Assembly: GCA_964543125.1 (NCBI GenBank)
Contig: CAZIWX010000033.1
Location: 1-23,964 of the forward strand
DNA length: 23,964 nucleotides
Origin: CAZIWX01 sp964543125
GTDB lineage: Bacteria > Fidelibacterota > UBA8477
Direction: 5' to 3'
Shown here piece by piece: positions 1 to 5,908 of this stretch. Below the pieces are notes generated by a model. That model was given only the letters and a program-made list of their open reading frames with translations, was not told where the DNA came from and ran no database searches. The position numbers and the translations under genes were made by a program. Within the stretch, counting starts at the first letter, position 1. Each line of letters begins with the position of its first letter.

Positions 1-1
1 A

Positions 2-649
2 GCCGAATTGCGCGCGAAATTTGGAGTAACAGTTAAGGTAATCCTAAAAGACCTGTCTGTTAGCACGGCCGCCCAAGAAATTGTTGACGAATTGGAGCAA
101 GAAACAGTATCAGTTGATATTCTGGTCAACAATGCGGGGTTCGATGTCTATGGAAACTTTTACGAAACGGATTTAACCAGAGAATTACAGATGATCCAGG
201 TGAACCTGGTCACGCTAACTCAGTTAACTAAATTGCTGGCCGGTGATATGGTTAAACGCAGGCGCGGTAAAATTCTCAATCTTGGTTCCATAGGATCATT
301 TATCGCAGCTCCTCTGAATGCCGTGTATAGCGCTGGCAAAACATACGTGTTGAGTTTTTCGGAAGCCCTTGCGGAAGAATTGCAAGGAAGCGGGGTTACT
401 GTAACTTGCTTATGTCCTGGACCGACGCGAACAGAATTTAGCGAAAGGGCCCGAATGGATGATATTAGATTAATGAGGCGCGGGGCGATGAATGCCGATA
501 CCGTAGCGTAAATTGGCTTTCGCGCTTTAATGGCGGGAAAAAGGATCGTTGTTCCAGGTCTGTACAATCAAATTCAGATTTTATTTATTCGTCTTTTGCC
601 CAGAGCTATCGTCGTCAAGTTGTCCAAATTCATGTTGCAAAAGGCGTAA
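2..649 (+). pseudogene. Short-chain dehydrogenase (SDR), 5' cut by window, in-frame TAA
   Basis: The frame is open at the window edge, so the N-terminal Rossmann glycine motif lies outside. Visible SDR landmarks are LVNNAG (NNAG motif), a catalytic Ser in NLGSIGS, the YxxxK pair in YSAGK, and CPGPTRTEF after it. This is the DltE/YqjQ-like NAD(P)-dependent oxidoreductase group; the substrate cannot be told. At 509-511 a TAA interrupts the frame, but the same frame continues to a second TAA at 647-649 and encodes a family-typical C-terminus (IGFRALMAGKRIVVPG, then a hydrophobic basic tail). The TAA stands where family members usually have Lys or Arg before IGxRAL, so one A-to-T change from AAA would explain it. 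Either the gene is recently inactivated (loss of about 45 residues) or there is a sequencing error. It lies just upstream of the cassette-like region, but no attC-like site was recognised after it. Confidence 0.8.
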
Positions 650-744
650 CAGTTGTAGGGCTAAAGTTATGTTCATCGCGCAAAAACCGGACACGCGGAA
701 AGAAGCCATGAATCCGATTCATTTGGATTGAACAAGGAGTATTT

Positions 745-1203
745 ATGGGAGTCACCTTGATGAACTCATTTCAGAAGTGGGTTTTCGGTGCTGGTGTTTT
801 TAACGTAGTGGCGGGCTTCCCACTTGCCATGCCATTTCTTTACCGATCGTACTATATCATTTTTAACAGCCTCAATCACAAGATTGGTCTGGGTGGTATG
901 GATTTAGAGCCACCCGTCGAAGGCATCAACATGTTGCTTATAAACACGGCGGGGTTGGCTTTGGCTTTAGTGGGATTAATGCTCATTTATGCCTCAGCCA
1001 ATCTGAAAACCAGAATCGGCATTCCTTTCTTGAATGCGGTTATTTGGCTTATCTTCTCTGGTTTGCTTGTTTATTACATGATTGCGGAAGACATTTCAAG
1101 AATACTCGTATCTTTAGCGGTTATTGACATCGTGATTGCGATTGCGTTTCTGTATTTCATCTTTCAATTCAAGAGAACAGAGAGAACGGAGAGAACAGAG
1201 TAA
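745..1203 (+). CDS. Small four-TM membrane protein, unknown function
   Basis: A 152-residue protein starting at ATG 745, with AAGGAG (734-739) five bases upstream. About four hydrophobic segments are visible: near residues 10-30 (VFGAGVFNVVAGFPLAMPF), 65-85 (INMLLINTAGLALALVGLML), 92-113 and 119-142. An extramembrane loop follows the first segment. I do not recognise the family with confidence. The C-terminus ends in the repetitive tail RTERTERTE, encoded by three 9-bp direct repeats. Its stop is 11 bp before an attC-like structure (1215-1325), which fits a gene-cassette cargo. No partner gene is evident. Confidence 0.7.
   Translation: MGVTLMNSFQKWVFGAGVFNVVAGFPLAMPFLYRSYYIIFNSLNHKIGLGGMDLEPPVEGINMLLINTAGLALALVGLMLIYASANLKTRIGIPFLNAVIWLIFSGLLVYYMIAEDISRILVSLAVIDIVIAIAFLYFIFQFKRTERTERTE
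1174..1200 (+). repeat. 9-bp direct repeat x3 at the end of a CDS
   Basis: Three consecutive 9-mers (AGAACAGAG, AGAACGGAG, AGAACAGAG) form the last codons before the stop at 1201 and encode Arg-Thr-Glu three times. The unit is a multiple of three, so copy changes would keep the frame. Confidence 0.8.
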
Positions 1204-1214
1204 AGCAGATGGCC

Positions 1215-1325
1215 GTCCAACAAGCGGTTGCAGCCGACCGCTTTGTCAGGCGCGCACACTTGGTTGATCTGGTAGTAGAGGTTATTTAACGCATCCGGGC
1301 GGCGGATTGAATTCAACCGTTAGCA
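1215..1325 (+). other. Candidate attC-like site 1
   Basis: The left end GTCCAAC (1215-1221) matches the integron R'' consensus RYYYAAC and runs into CAAGCGGTTGCAGCCGACC, a typical attC left arm. The right end has CAACCGTTAGCA (1314-1325), with R'-like GTTAGCA at 1319-1325. The outer arms are only partly complementary (CGGTTG/CAACCG pairs well). ACAAGCGGT also pairs locally with ACCGCTTTGT through a one-base bulge. The length of 111 bp is within the attC range. It starts 11 bp after the upstream stop. The R' box deviates from GTTRRRY, so the site may be degenerate. Confidence 0.45.
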
Positions 1326-1370
1326 GACGTGTAGCAGGCGCGAATAAAATCTAACGACCCGGGGGAAATA

Positions 1371-1745
1371 ATGAAAGACCTCCCAACTAGCACTGAGAGT
1401 TTGGTGATTCATGATTACTTAATTCAGGGATTTGGTGGAAAATCGGGAGTAAGGGATTCAGGGTCGATGGAGGCGGCGCTTGGCCGGCTAACGACCGGGG
1501 ATTATTCCGATATAGAGGAAGAGGCGGCGGCGTTGATGGAAAGTCTCTCTGGGAATCATCCACTTATTGACGGTAATAAACGGGTCTCTTTTTTTGTAAC
1601 GGACACATTTCTCAGGATGAATGGATATCAAATTATTTGTGACAACGCAGCAGCCTTCGCCTTTTTCAAATCCTTCTTTGACATAAACAGTTTCGATTAC
1701 AACCATTTACTTGTTTGGCTACGAAACCAGATTGCGCAACCTTAA
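1371..1745 (+). CDS. Doc/Fic-family protein (death-on-curing-like), no Phd partner visible
   Basis: A 124-residue protein matching the Doc size. The N-terminal LVIHDYLIQGFGGKSGVRD resembles the Doc family helix and FGG-x-x-GxRD motif. The catalytic loop NHPLIDGNKR fits the Doc form of the Fic motif (HPFxDGNKR). Doc from phage P1 is known to phosphorylate EF-Tu, and Doc proteins normally pair with a Phd antitoxin encoded just upstream. Here the preceding DNA is an attC-like structure, with no antitoxin ORF in the 167 bp before it. It could be a solitary toxin, a toxin with a distant antitoxin, or a non-toxic Fic enzyme. A purine-rich GGGGG (around 1361) precedes the ATG. Flanking attC-like sites on both sides make it a likely gene-cassette cargo. 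Confidence 0.82.
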   Translation: MKDLPTSTESLVIHDYLIQGFGGKSGVRDSGSMEAALGRLTTGDYSDIEEEAAALMESLSGNHPLIDGNKRVSFFVTDTFLRMNGYQIICDNAAAFAFFKSFFDINSFDYNHLLVWLRNQIAQP

Positions 1746-1756
1746 GAAGACCTCCT

Positions 1757-1881
1757 GCTCACAAAGGCTTCAAGCTGACGATCCAAAAGGGAGTTGTAAA
1801 ACGAAAGTGGCGAAAAGCATACACTTTGGGGTAAACCAGATGTTCACGAATGCACAGCTTAAGCCTGGGCCGCTGTTGGGA
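1757..1881 (+). other. Candidate attC-like site 2
   Basis: The left arm contains AGGCTTCAAGCTG (1765-1777) and the right arm CAGCTTAAGCCT (1855-1866). They pair perfectly except for one unpaired base, the extrahelical nucleotide expected in a folded attC bottom strand. The right end carries GTTGGGA (1875-1881), one mismatch from R' GTTRRRY. The left end GCTCAC is a degenerate R''. It begins 11 bp after the Doc stop, and the next gene starts 35 bp after R'. This is the best-paired of the three sites. Confidence 0.55.
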
Positions 1882-1916
1882 ACCGGGCTAAATGCCGTAA
1901 ACTTGGGTTGAGAAAG

Positions 1917-2261
1917 ATGAAAGTGTATTTTGATTGTGTTTTCTACTATGTGAGAGATCTTGAATCAGCCATTCAGTTCTACTCGGATCTTCTGGGTAGG
2001 CCGCCGGTCTCGCAAGGCTCAGTTGCCAGATTCAACCTAAACGATGTTCTGATCGAGCTTGCTCTTTCACCCGATGAGGCCGCCATATCAGGGGGCGGCA
2101 ATGCTCGTCTTTGTCTAAGGGTGGATGATATTGAACAGGCTTCAGAGGATCTTCGTGCGAGAGGGATTCCGGCCAGGAACATTCATATCGTAAACAATGG
2201 GAAGCTTGTACTATTCGAGGATCCTGATGGAAACGAAGTTGCCCTTTGGCAGTATTCCTGA
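1917..2261 (+). CDS. VOC/glyoxalase-fold protein
   Basis: A 114-residue single-domain protein of the vicinal-oxygen-chelate superfamily. The N-terminal half shows YYVRDLESAIQFYSDLLG (beta-strand, then the AxxFYxxLLG helix). The C-terminal half shows LRVDDIEQASEDLRARG and the family-typical end FEDPDGNEVALWQ with a Glu metal-ligand position. The superfamily includes glyoxalases, dioxygenases and antibiotic-binding proteins; the substrate cannot be assigned. A TTG at 1908 is in frame, but ATG 1917 begins the family-like sequence MKVYFDC. It is bracketed by attC-like sites, and VOC proteins are frequent integron cargo. Confidence 0.85.
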   Translation: MKVYFDCVFYYVRDLESAIQFYSDLLGRPPVSQGSVARFNLNDVLIELALSPDEAAISGGGNARLCLRVDDIEQASEDLRARGIPARNIHIVNNGKLVLFEDPDGNEVALWQYS

Positions 2262-2270
2262 TTTATAACG

Positions 2271-2358
2271 GCATAACAACTCGTTGGAGGCAACTGAGGA
2301 TGCAGCGTGATTCAACCTGAATATAGCTCGCCCATGCTCCTCGGCTCAGGCGTTAATT
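2271..2358 (+). other. Candidate attC-like site 3
   Basis: It starts 9 bp after the VOC stop. The left end GCATAAC (2271-2277) is one mismatch from RYYYAAC and is followed by AACTCGTTGGAGGCAACTGA, an attC-like left arm. The right arm GCTCCTCGGCTCAGGCGTTAA ends with R'-like GTTAATT (2352-2358). Complementarity between arms is partial (GAGG/CCTC and GCC/GGC blocks). It ends 5 bp before the stop codon of the opposite-strand dehydratase gene, so it marks the edge between the accessory block and the metabolic cluster. Confidence 0.42.
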
Positions 2359-2363
2359 CACCG

Positions 2364-4334
2364 CTAGATCCGCTCCCGCGTCCAGGCCTCCAAACCACCG
2401 GCTAAAATCAATTCTTGGGCCGCCTCACCCACCGGGGTCGGAGCATAAGTCTTGCCGTCGGCCGTTAATTCCGCCTTGGCAAAATCCAGCCGGGCATGAA
2501 TGCCGGTGCGGACCGTGAGTTTATTCGAACCGAATTGTGATTTTAAGTCCTTCACCAGTTCAGGTGCTTCCAGTACCAAAAAGCCGTTGTTAAGGGCGTT
2601 GCGTTTGTAGGTTGCACTGAAGGATCCGGCCAGCACCAACGCAATTCCGCGATACTTCAACGCCGTGGCAGCCTGCTCCCGGCTGGAACCGGTTCCAAAA
2701 TTAAATCCGCCTACTAAAATGTCACCTCTCCGAACCAGCCGGCCGAATGCCGAATCGTAATTTTCCATTACCACGCCAGCTTGTTGTTCGGGTGTGAAAT
2801 CGTCCCGGTAAGTATATTTACCGGGATAAATGCCATCGGTGTTCAGATTATCCTGGTGACAGAAAATCAGTTCTCCGGCCAGGGTTTCGGAAAAACCCGG
2901 CCGAATCCGTACTTCCATTTGTTTACCATCCGGTTTTGCGTTGACTTTGATACTGCCAATCGTTTCTACCAGGGGAAATTCCATCGGCTGGTCAATTTCA
3001 CCCGCCACGGCCGAGGCCGCCACCACCGCCGGCGAGGCCAGGTACGCTTCAGCGGATTTGCTGCCCATCCGACCCTTGAAATTTCGGTTGGTCGCTGAAA
3101 TCCCCACTTCCCCATCTTCCAGCAAGCCGGTTCCCAAGCCGATACACGGCCCGCAACCGGGTGGTAAAACTTTGGCGCCGGCATCGATGAGCGTCTGCCA
3201 ATCACCGCGCTGTTTCGATTCGGTCTGGACTTCGCTGGATGCGGCCGCGATATAGAATTCCACACCGCTTGCGACTTTTTTCCCGCGCACGGTCTCGGCG
3301 GCGGCTGCCAGATCATCCACCCGGCTATTCACGCAGGAGACCAAATAGGCTTTATTAATTTTCAAATGCCGGGTTTGCATTTCTTTCACCGAAGTCATGA
3401 TCTTCACATGGTTGGGGCCGGAGACATGGGGCTGAACGGTATTTAAGTCCAGGGTCAATTCCCTGGCGTAAAAGGTATCCTCGTCCGCAACGAGTCTTTC
3501 GGTTTCCAACGCCGCAATTCGTTCCCAATTCATACGGGGGTGTACACCATTTTTCGCATCGGCATCCGATGGCACACCTGCCAGACCGCGTTTAGCGATC
3601 AAGGCGGCCCGCTTTTTCAGCCAGGTAAGCGTGACGGCATCAATGGGGAAAACGCCCGCCAAAGCGCCCCATTCAGTGGTCATATTGGCAATCGTGAGCC
3701 GCTCTTCCAGGGAAAGTCCGGTTACCCCGGCGCCCATAAATTCCAGCGCATGATTCAGGACTTCATCGTGGTTGAAATAACCGCACAGGGTGATGATGAC
3801 ATCTTTACCAGTGACGCCCGGATGCAATTTTCCGGTGAGTGTAACTTTGGCAATGGGTGGAACCTGCCACCAGGTTCGGCCGGTGGCCCAAAGCGCGGCG
3901 GCGTCAGTCCGCACCACCGGCGTTCCCAGGCAACCCAAACCGCCGTACATATTAGAGTGGCTATCGGAAGCCACGACCATGGTTCCGGGCCAGACATACC
4001 CCTCCTCACACATGATTTGGTGACCGATGCCGCGGCCGGCCGGATAAAAATCCACGCCTTGTTTCCCGGCAAAGGCTTCGATTTTGCGATACTTGGCTAA
4101 ATTAGTCACACTGGTGTCCTGAACATTGTGGTCCAGTGCAAATACCGGTTGCCGCGGGTTGGCGATTTTTCCGGCGCCGATGGACCGGAACTTGGGAATC
4201 ACGGCGCCGGTATTGTCGTGGGTCATGACATACGCCGGTTGGAGCATGACAAAATCCCCGGCGCGCACCTCCCGGCCTTCATCCAAATCCACTGCGTAGC
4301 ACTGGACTATTTTCTCGATTAATGTCTGTCCCAT
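2364..4334 (-). CDS. Aconitase-superfamily dehydratase resembling Lys4-type homoaconitase
   Basis: A 656-residue [4Fe-4S] dehydratase. Cluster cysteines are C334 (SCVNSR), C394 and C397 (GCGPC). SDSHSNMYGGLGCLGTP lies at 123-139, and RTDAA and ATGRTWWQVPP follow. The C-terminal swivel domain has FGTGSSREQAATALKYRG (545-562). These motifs are unlike bacterial AcnA (TDSHTP..., GSSREHAA) and recall fungal mitochondrial Lys4 homoaconitase, which hydrates cis-homoaconitate to homoisocitrate in lysine biosynthesis. That comparison is from memory. Position at the end of a citrate lyase gene block favours a citrate/aconitate-type substrate, so the true reaction is open. The protein should be cytoplasmic. 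ATG 4334 is preceded by AAAAGG. A GxxExxY unit ends 19 bp upstream of the start. Confidence 0.85.
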   Translation of the reverse strand: MGQTLIEKIVQCYAVDLDEGREVRAGDFVMLQPAYVMTHDNTGAVIPKFRSIGAGKIANPRQPVFALDHNVQDTSVTNLAKYRKIEAFAGKQGVDFYPAGRGIGHQIMCEEGYVWPGTMVVASDSHSNMYGGLGCLGTPVVRTDAAALWATGRTWWQVPPIAKVTLTGKLHPGVTGKDVIITLCGYFNHDEVLNHALEFMGAGVTGLSLEERLTIANMTTEWGALAGVFPIDAVTLTWLKKRAALIAKRGLAGVPSDADAKNGVHPRMNWERIAALETERLVADEDTFYARELTLDLNTVQPHVSGPNHVKIMTSVKEMQTRHLKINKAYLVSCVNSRVDDLAAAAETVRGKKVASGVEFYIAAASSEVQTESKQRGDWQTLIDAGAKVLPPGCGPCIGLGTGLLEDGEVGISATNRNFKGRMGSKSAEAYLASPAVVAASAVAGEIDQPMEFPLVETIGSIKVNAKPDGKQMEVRIRPGFSETLAGELIFCHQDNLNTDGIYPGKYTYRDDFTPEQQAGVVMENYDSAFGRLVRRGDILVGGFNFGTGSSREQAATALKYRGIALVLAGSFSATYKRNALNNGFLVLEAPELVKDLKSQFGSNKLTVRTGIHARLDFAKAELTADGKTYAPTPVGEAAQELILAGGLEAWTRERI

Positions 4335-4353
4335 TTATCTGACCTTTTTAAAT

Positions 4354-4818
4354 AACCACAGATTACACTGATTTAACAGATTAAAATGCAAAAAGCAGGC
4401 ATGATTAGAGCACCAAGCGCTCATATTTGAGTGCTGCTTCACCAAAATTGATAAGCAGTCCCACCTTTTTAGCAGCAGCTTTGAGATAACTGAGCACTTG
4501 CGCCCGCTCCACATCTCCAAGCTGTTTGATCGCTTTCAATTCAACAACGACTTCATTCTCCACGACCAAATCGAGCTGAAAGTCTTTCACAGGTTTGCCT
4601 TTATACAGCACCTGAACCGGATATTGATTCCGGAATGCTAATCCTTGTGCCTGCAGCTCTTCCAGTAATGCGGCCTCATATACCGACTCAATAAATCCTG
4701 GTCCCAACTCCCGGTGAACCTCCATGGCACAGCCAATGATTTAATAAGTCAGCTTTTTATGTAGGAATACCATCCAACCCTGCTATTAAATTTGTGTAAT
4801 CGGTGTAATCCGTGGTTG
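4354..4818 (-). mobile_element. GxxExxY unit 1 with terminal inverted repeats (465 bp)
   Basis: The left arm at 4354-4382 (AACCACAGATTACACTGATT...) and the inverse of the right arm at 4790-4818 (AACCACGGATTACACCGATT...) agree at 24 of 29 positions by eye. The enclosed DNA is essentially one GxxExxY gene plus short flanks. The unit lies between two - strand genes and stops 19 bp before the dehydratase start codon. A second unit of 458 bp with the same outer motif is at 7500-7957. No target-site duplication was identified, so mobility is inferred from the repeated architecture only. Confidence 0.55.
4405..4725 (-). CDS. GxxExxY protein (PD-(D/E)XK nuclease-like), N-terminus interrupted by TAA
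   Basis: A 106-residue reading from ATG 4725. The family motif GFIESVY is intact. A nuclease-like signature is visible as Asp in LDLVVEN followed by ExK in VVELKA. The GxxExxY family (PDDEXK_3-like) has no well-established function. Upstream in the same frame the DNA reads KKLTY, TAA, IIGCAMEVH. Members normally have LTYKIIGxAxEVH, and the intact paralogue at 7536-7910 has ELTGKIIGAAIEVH. The TAA therefore replaces the conserved Lys codon. Translation may restart at the internal ATG and give a protein lacking the first helix, or the gene is dead. It is carried inside an inverted-repeat unit within an otherwise metabolic gene block. Confidence 0.8.
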   Translation of the reverse strand: MEVHRELGPGFIESVYEAALLEELQAQGLAFRNQYPVQVLYKGKPVKDFQLDLVVENEVVVELKAIKQLGDVERAQVLSYLKAAAKKVGLLINFGEAALKYERLVL

Positions 4819-4860
4819 CCTCTTTTTTTCGAGTTTTTTTACACAATCCGTGCTTTGCCT

Positions 4861-5400
4861 TTACTTCTTAAACGGTTCGAAGCTGACGAAGTCCGCATGA
4901 TGCACGATGCTGGATTCCACCGTCCGGCGCACCAGATCGCCCTCCTTACTGTGGGTGGCAATGATGTGCTGCACTTCGGGAGGTAAGCCGAACCGGTCTG
5001 CAATGGCTACACCGCTAAACGGATGCCGCACGATTTTTCCCGCATCACTGGTAACCAGCTTGCCATTTTCCAGCGTGTACTCCAGCAGCTTGCCCACATC
5101 AATCAGAATCGCACCGGCAATCAAAATGTCCCTGTTGATCCGCAATGCTTTACCAAAATTCTTTTGCATCCGTTCGGCCATTTCCACCGCCAATTGGACA
5201 CAGGTACGCTTGTGATTCATGAACGAAACCTTTACATCTCCGATCAACAAGGAAAAGGGAATCGTTTCCAGGTCAGCAGCCTTCAGGACGCTGTTGTCGA
5301 TGGCATATACCCAGGCATCGGTGACCTTTTCCCGCAATTCATCGTTTTTGATCCATTCAATTTCGGGCCAAATTTTTAAGACTTCGGATTTGGTGGACAT
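4861..5400 (-). CDS. HD-domain-like protein with altered HD dyad
   Basis: A 179-residue protein. It resembles HD-superfamily phosphohydrolases: H63 after a long helix, then AGAILIDVGKLLEY (95-108), HPFSG (126-130), HIIATH (145-150) and HHAD (167-170). The dyad that is normally His-Asp in ALLHDVGK is Ile100-Asp101 here, so one metal ligand is missing while later His and Asp residues remain. Catalysis may be altered, lost, or use one metal. ATG 5400 has AAGGAA about eight bases upstream. It lies between citF and the Lys4-like dehydratase on the same strand, separated from citF by a tandem array, so co-transcription is plausible but unproven. The substrate is unknown. Confidence 0.75.
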   Translation of the reverse strand: MSTKSEVLKIWPEIEWIKNDELREKVTDAWVYAIDNSVLKAADLETIPFSLLIGDVKVSFMNHKRTCVQLAVEMAERMQKNFGKALRINRDILIAGAILIDVGKLLEYTLENGKLVTSDAGKIVRHPFSGVAIADRFGLPPEVQHIIATHSKEGDLVRRTVESSIVHHADFVSFEPFKK

Positions 5401-5440
5401 GGGAAGAATTCCTTATGAGGATGGTTTTCACATCTTAATC

Positions 5441-5481
5441 CCCCCGGTGTTCTTCGACAAGCTCAGAAAGACACCGAGGGG
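5441..5481. repeat. Palindromic element at the edge of the 70-bp array
   Basis: A hairpin whose outer arms are CCCCC...GGTGT and ACACCG.GGGG around TTCTTCGACAAGCTCAG. CTTCGACAAGCTCAG (5452-5466) reappears inverted with one mismatch as CTGAGCTCGTCGAAG (5853-5867) on the far side of the tandem array. The array is thus bracketed by inverted copies of a short dispersed repeat. Confidence 0.55.
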
Positions 5482-5529
5482 AACACGAATTGCCACCCCG
5501 AGGTCGAGCGCAGCGACGGATCGAAGGGC

Positions 5530-5870
5530 GACATTCTTGGATATTGGTTAAAATTTCAGTTGTCTCTCTGAGGTNNNNNNNNNNNNNNNNNNNNNNNNNN
5601 NNNNNNNNNNNNNNNNNNNNNNNNNNNNNNNNNNNNNNNNNNNNNNNNNNNNNNNNNNNNNNNNNNNNNNNNNNGACATTCTTGGATATTGGTTAAAATT
5701 TCAGTTGTCTCTCTGAGGTCGAGCGCAGCAACAAATCGAAGGGCGACATTCTTGGATATTGGTTAAAATTTCAGTTGTCTCTCTGAGGTCGAGCGCAGCG
5801 ACAAATCGAAGGGCGACATTCTTGGATATTGGTTAAAATTTCAGTTGTCTTCCTGAGCTCGTCGAAGGGC
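5530..5870. repeat. 70-bp tandem repeat array containing an assembly gap
   Basis: The unit begins GACATTCTTGGATATTGG and ends AATCGAAGGGC. One copy starts at 5530 and runs into 100 Ns (5575-5674). Copies start at 5675, 5745 and 5815, each 70 bp apart. The last one diverges after about 37 bp into CCTGAGCTCGTCGAAGGGC. Copies differ at only one or two bases. There are no unique spacers, so it is not CRISPR. It fills the 508-bp space between the citF stop and the HD gene start, and I see no gene there. True copy number is unknown because of the gap. Confidence 0.9.
5575..5674. other. Assembly gap (100 N)
   Basis: Exactly 100 undetermined bases inside the 70-bp array. The round number suggests a placeholder and not a measured length. 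Confidence 0.99.
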
Positions 5871-5908
5871 AACTGGAATTTTTCATTCACAAACAATGAT
5901 ACCATTAA

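Noticed and set aside
650..744. Fourth attC-like site after the SDR gene
   Set aside because: GCGTAAC resembles R'' weakly, but no complementary right arm or GTTRRRY box follows.
509..4743. Recoding of TAA as Lys in this genome
   Set aside because: Many intact genes in the window terminate naturally at TAA, so two interrupted accessory genes are better explained by mutation or error.
5530..5870. CRISPR array
   Set aside because: Units are contiguous 70-bp copies with no unique spacers and no cas genes nearby.
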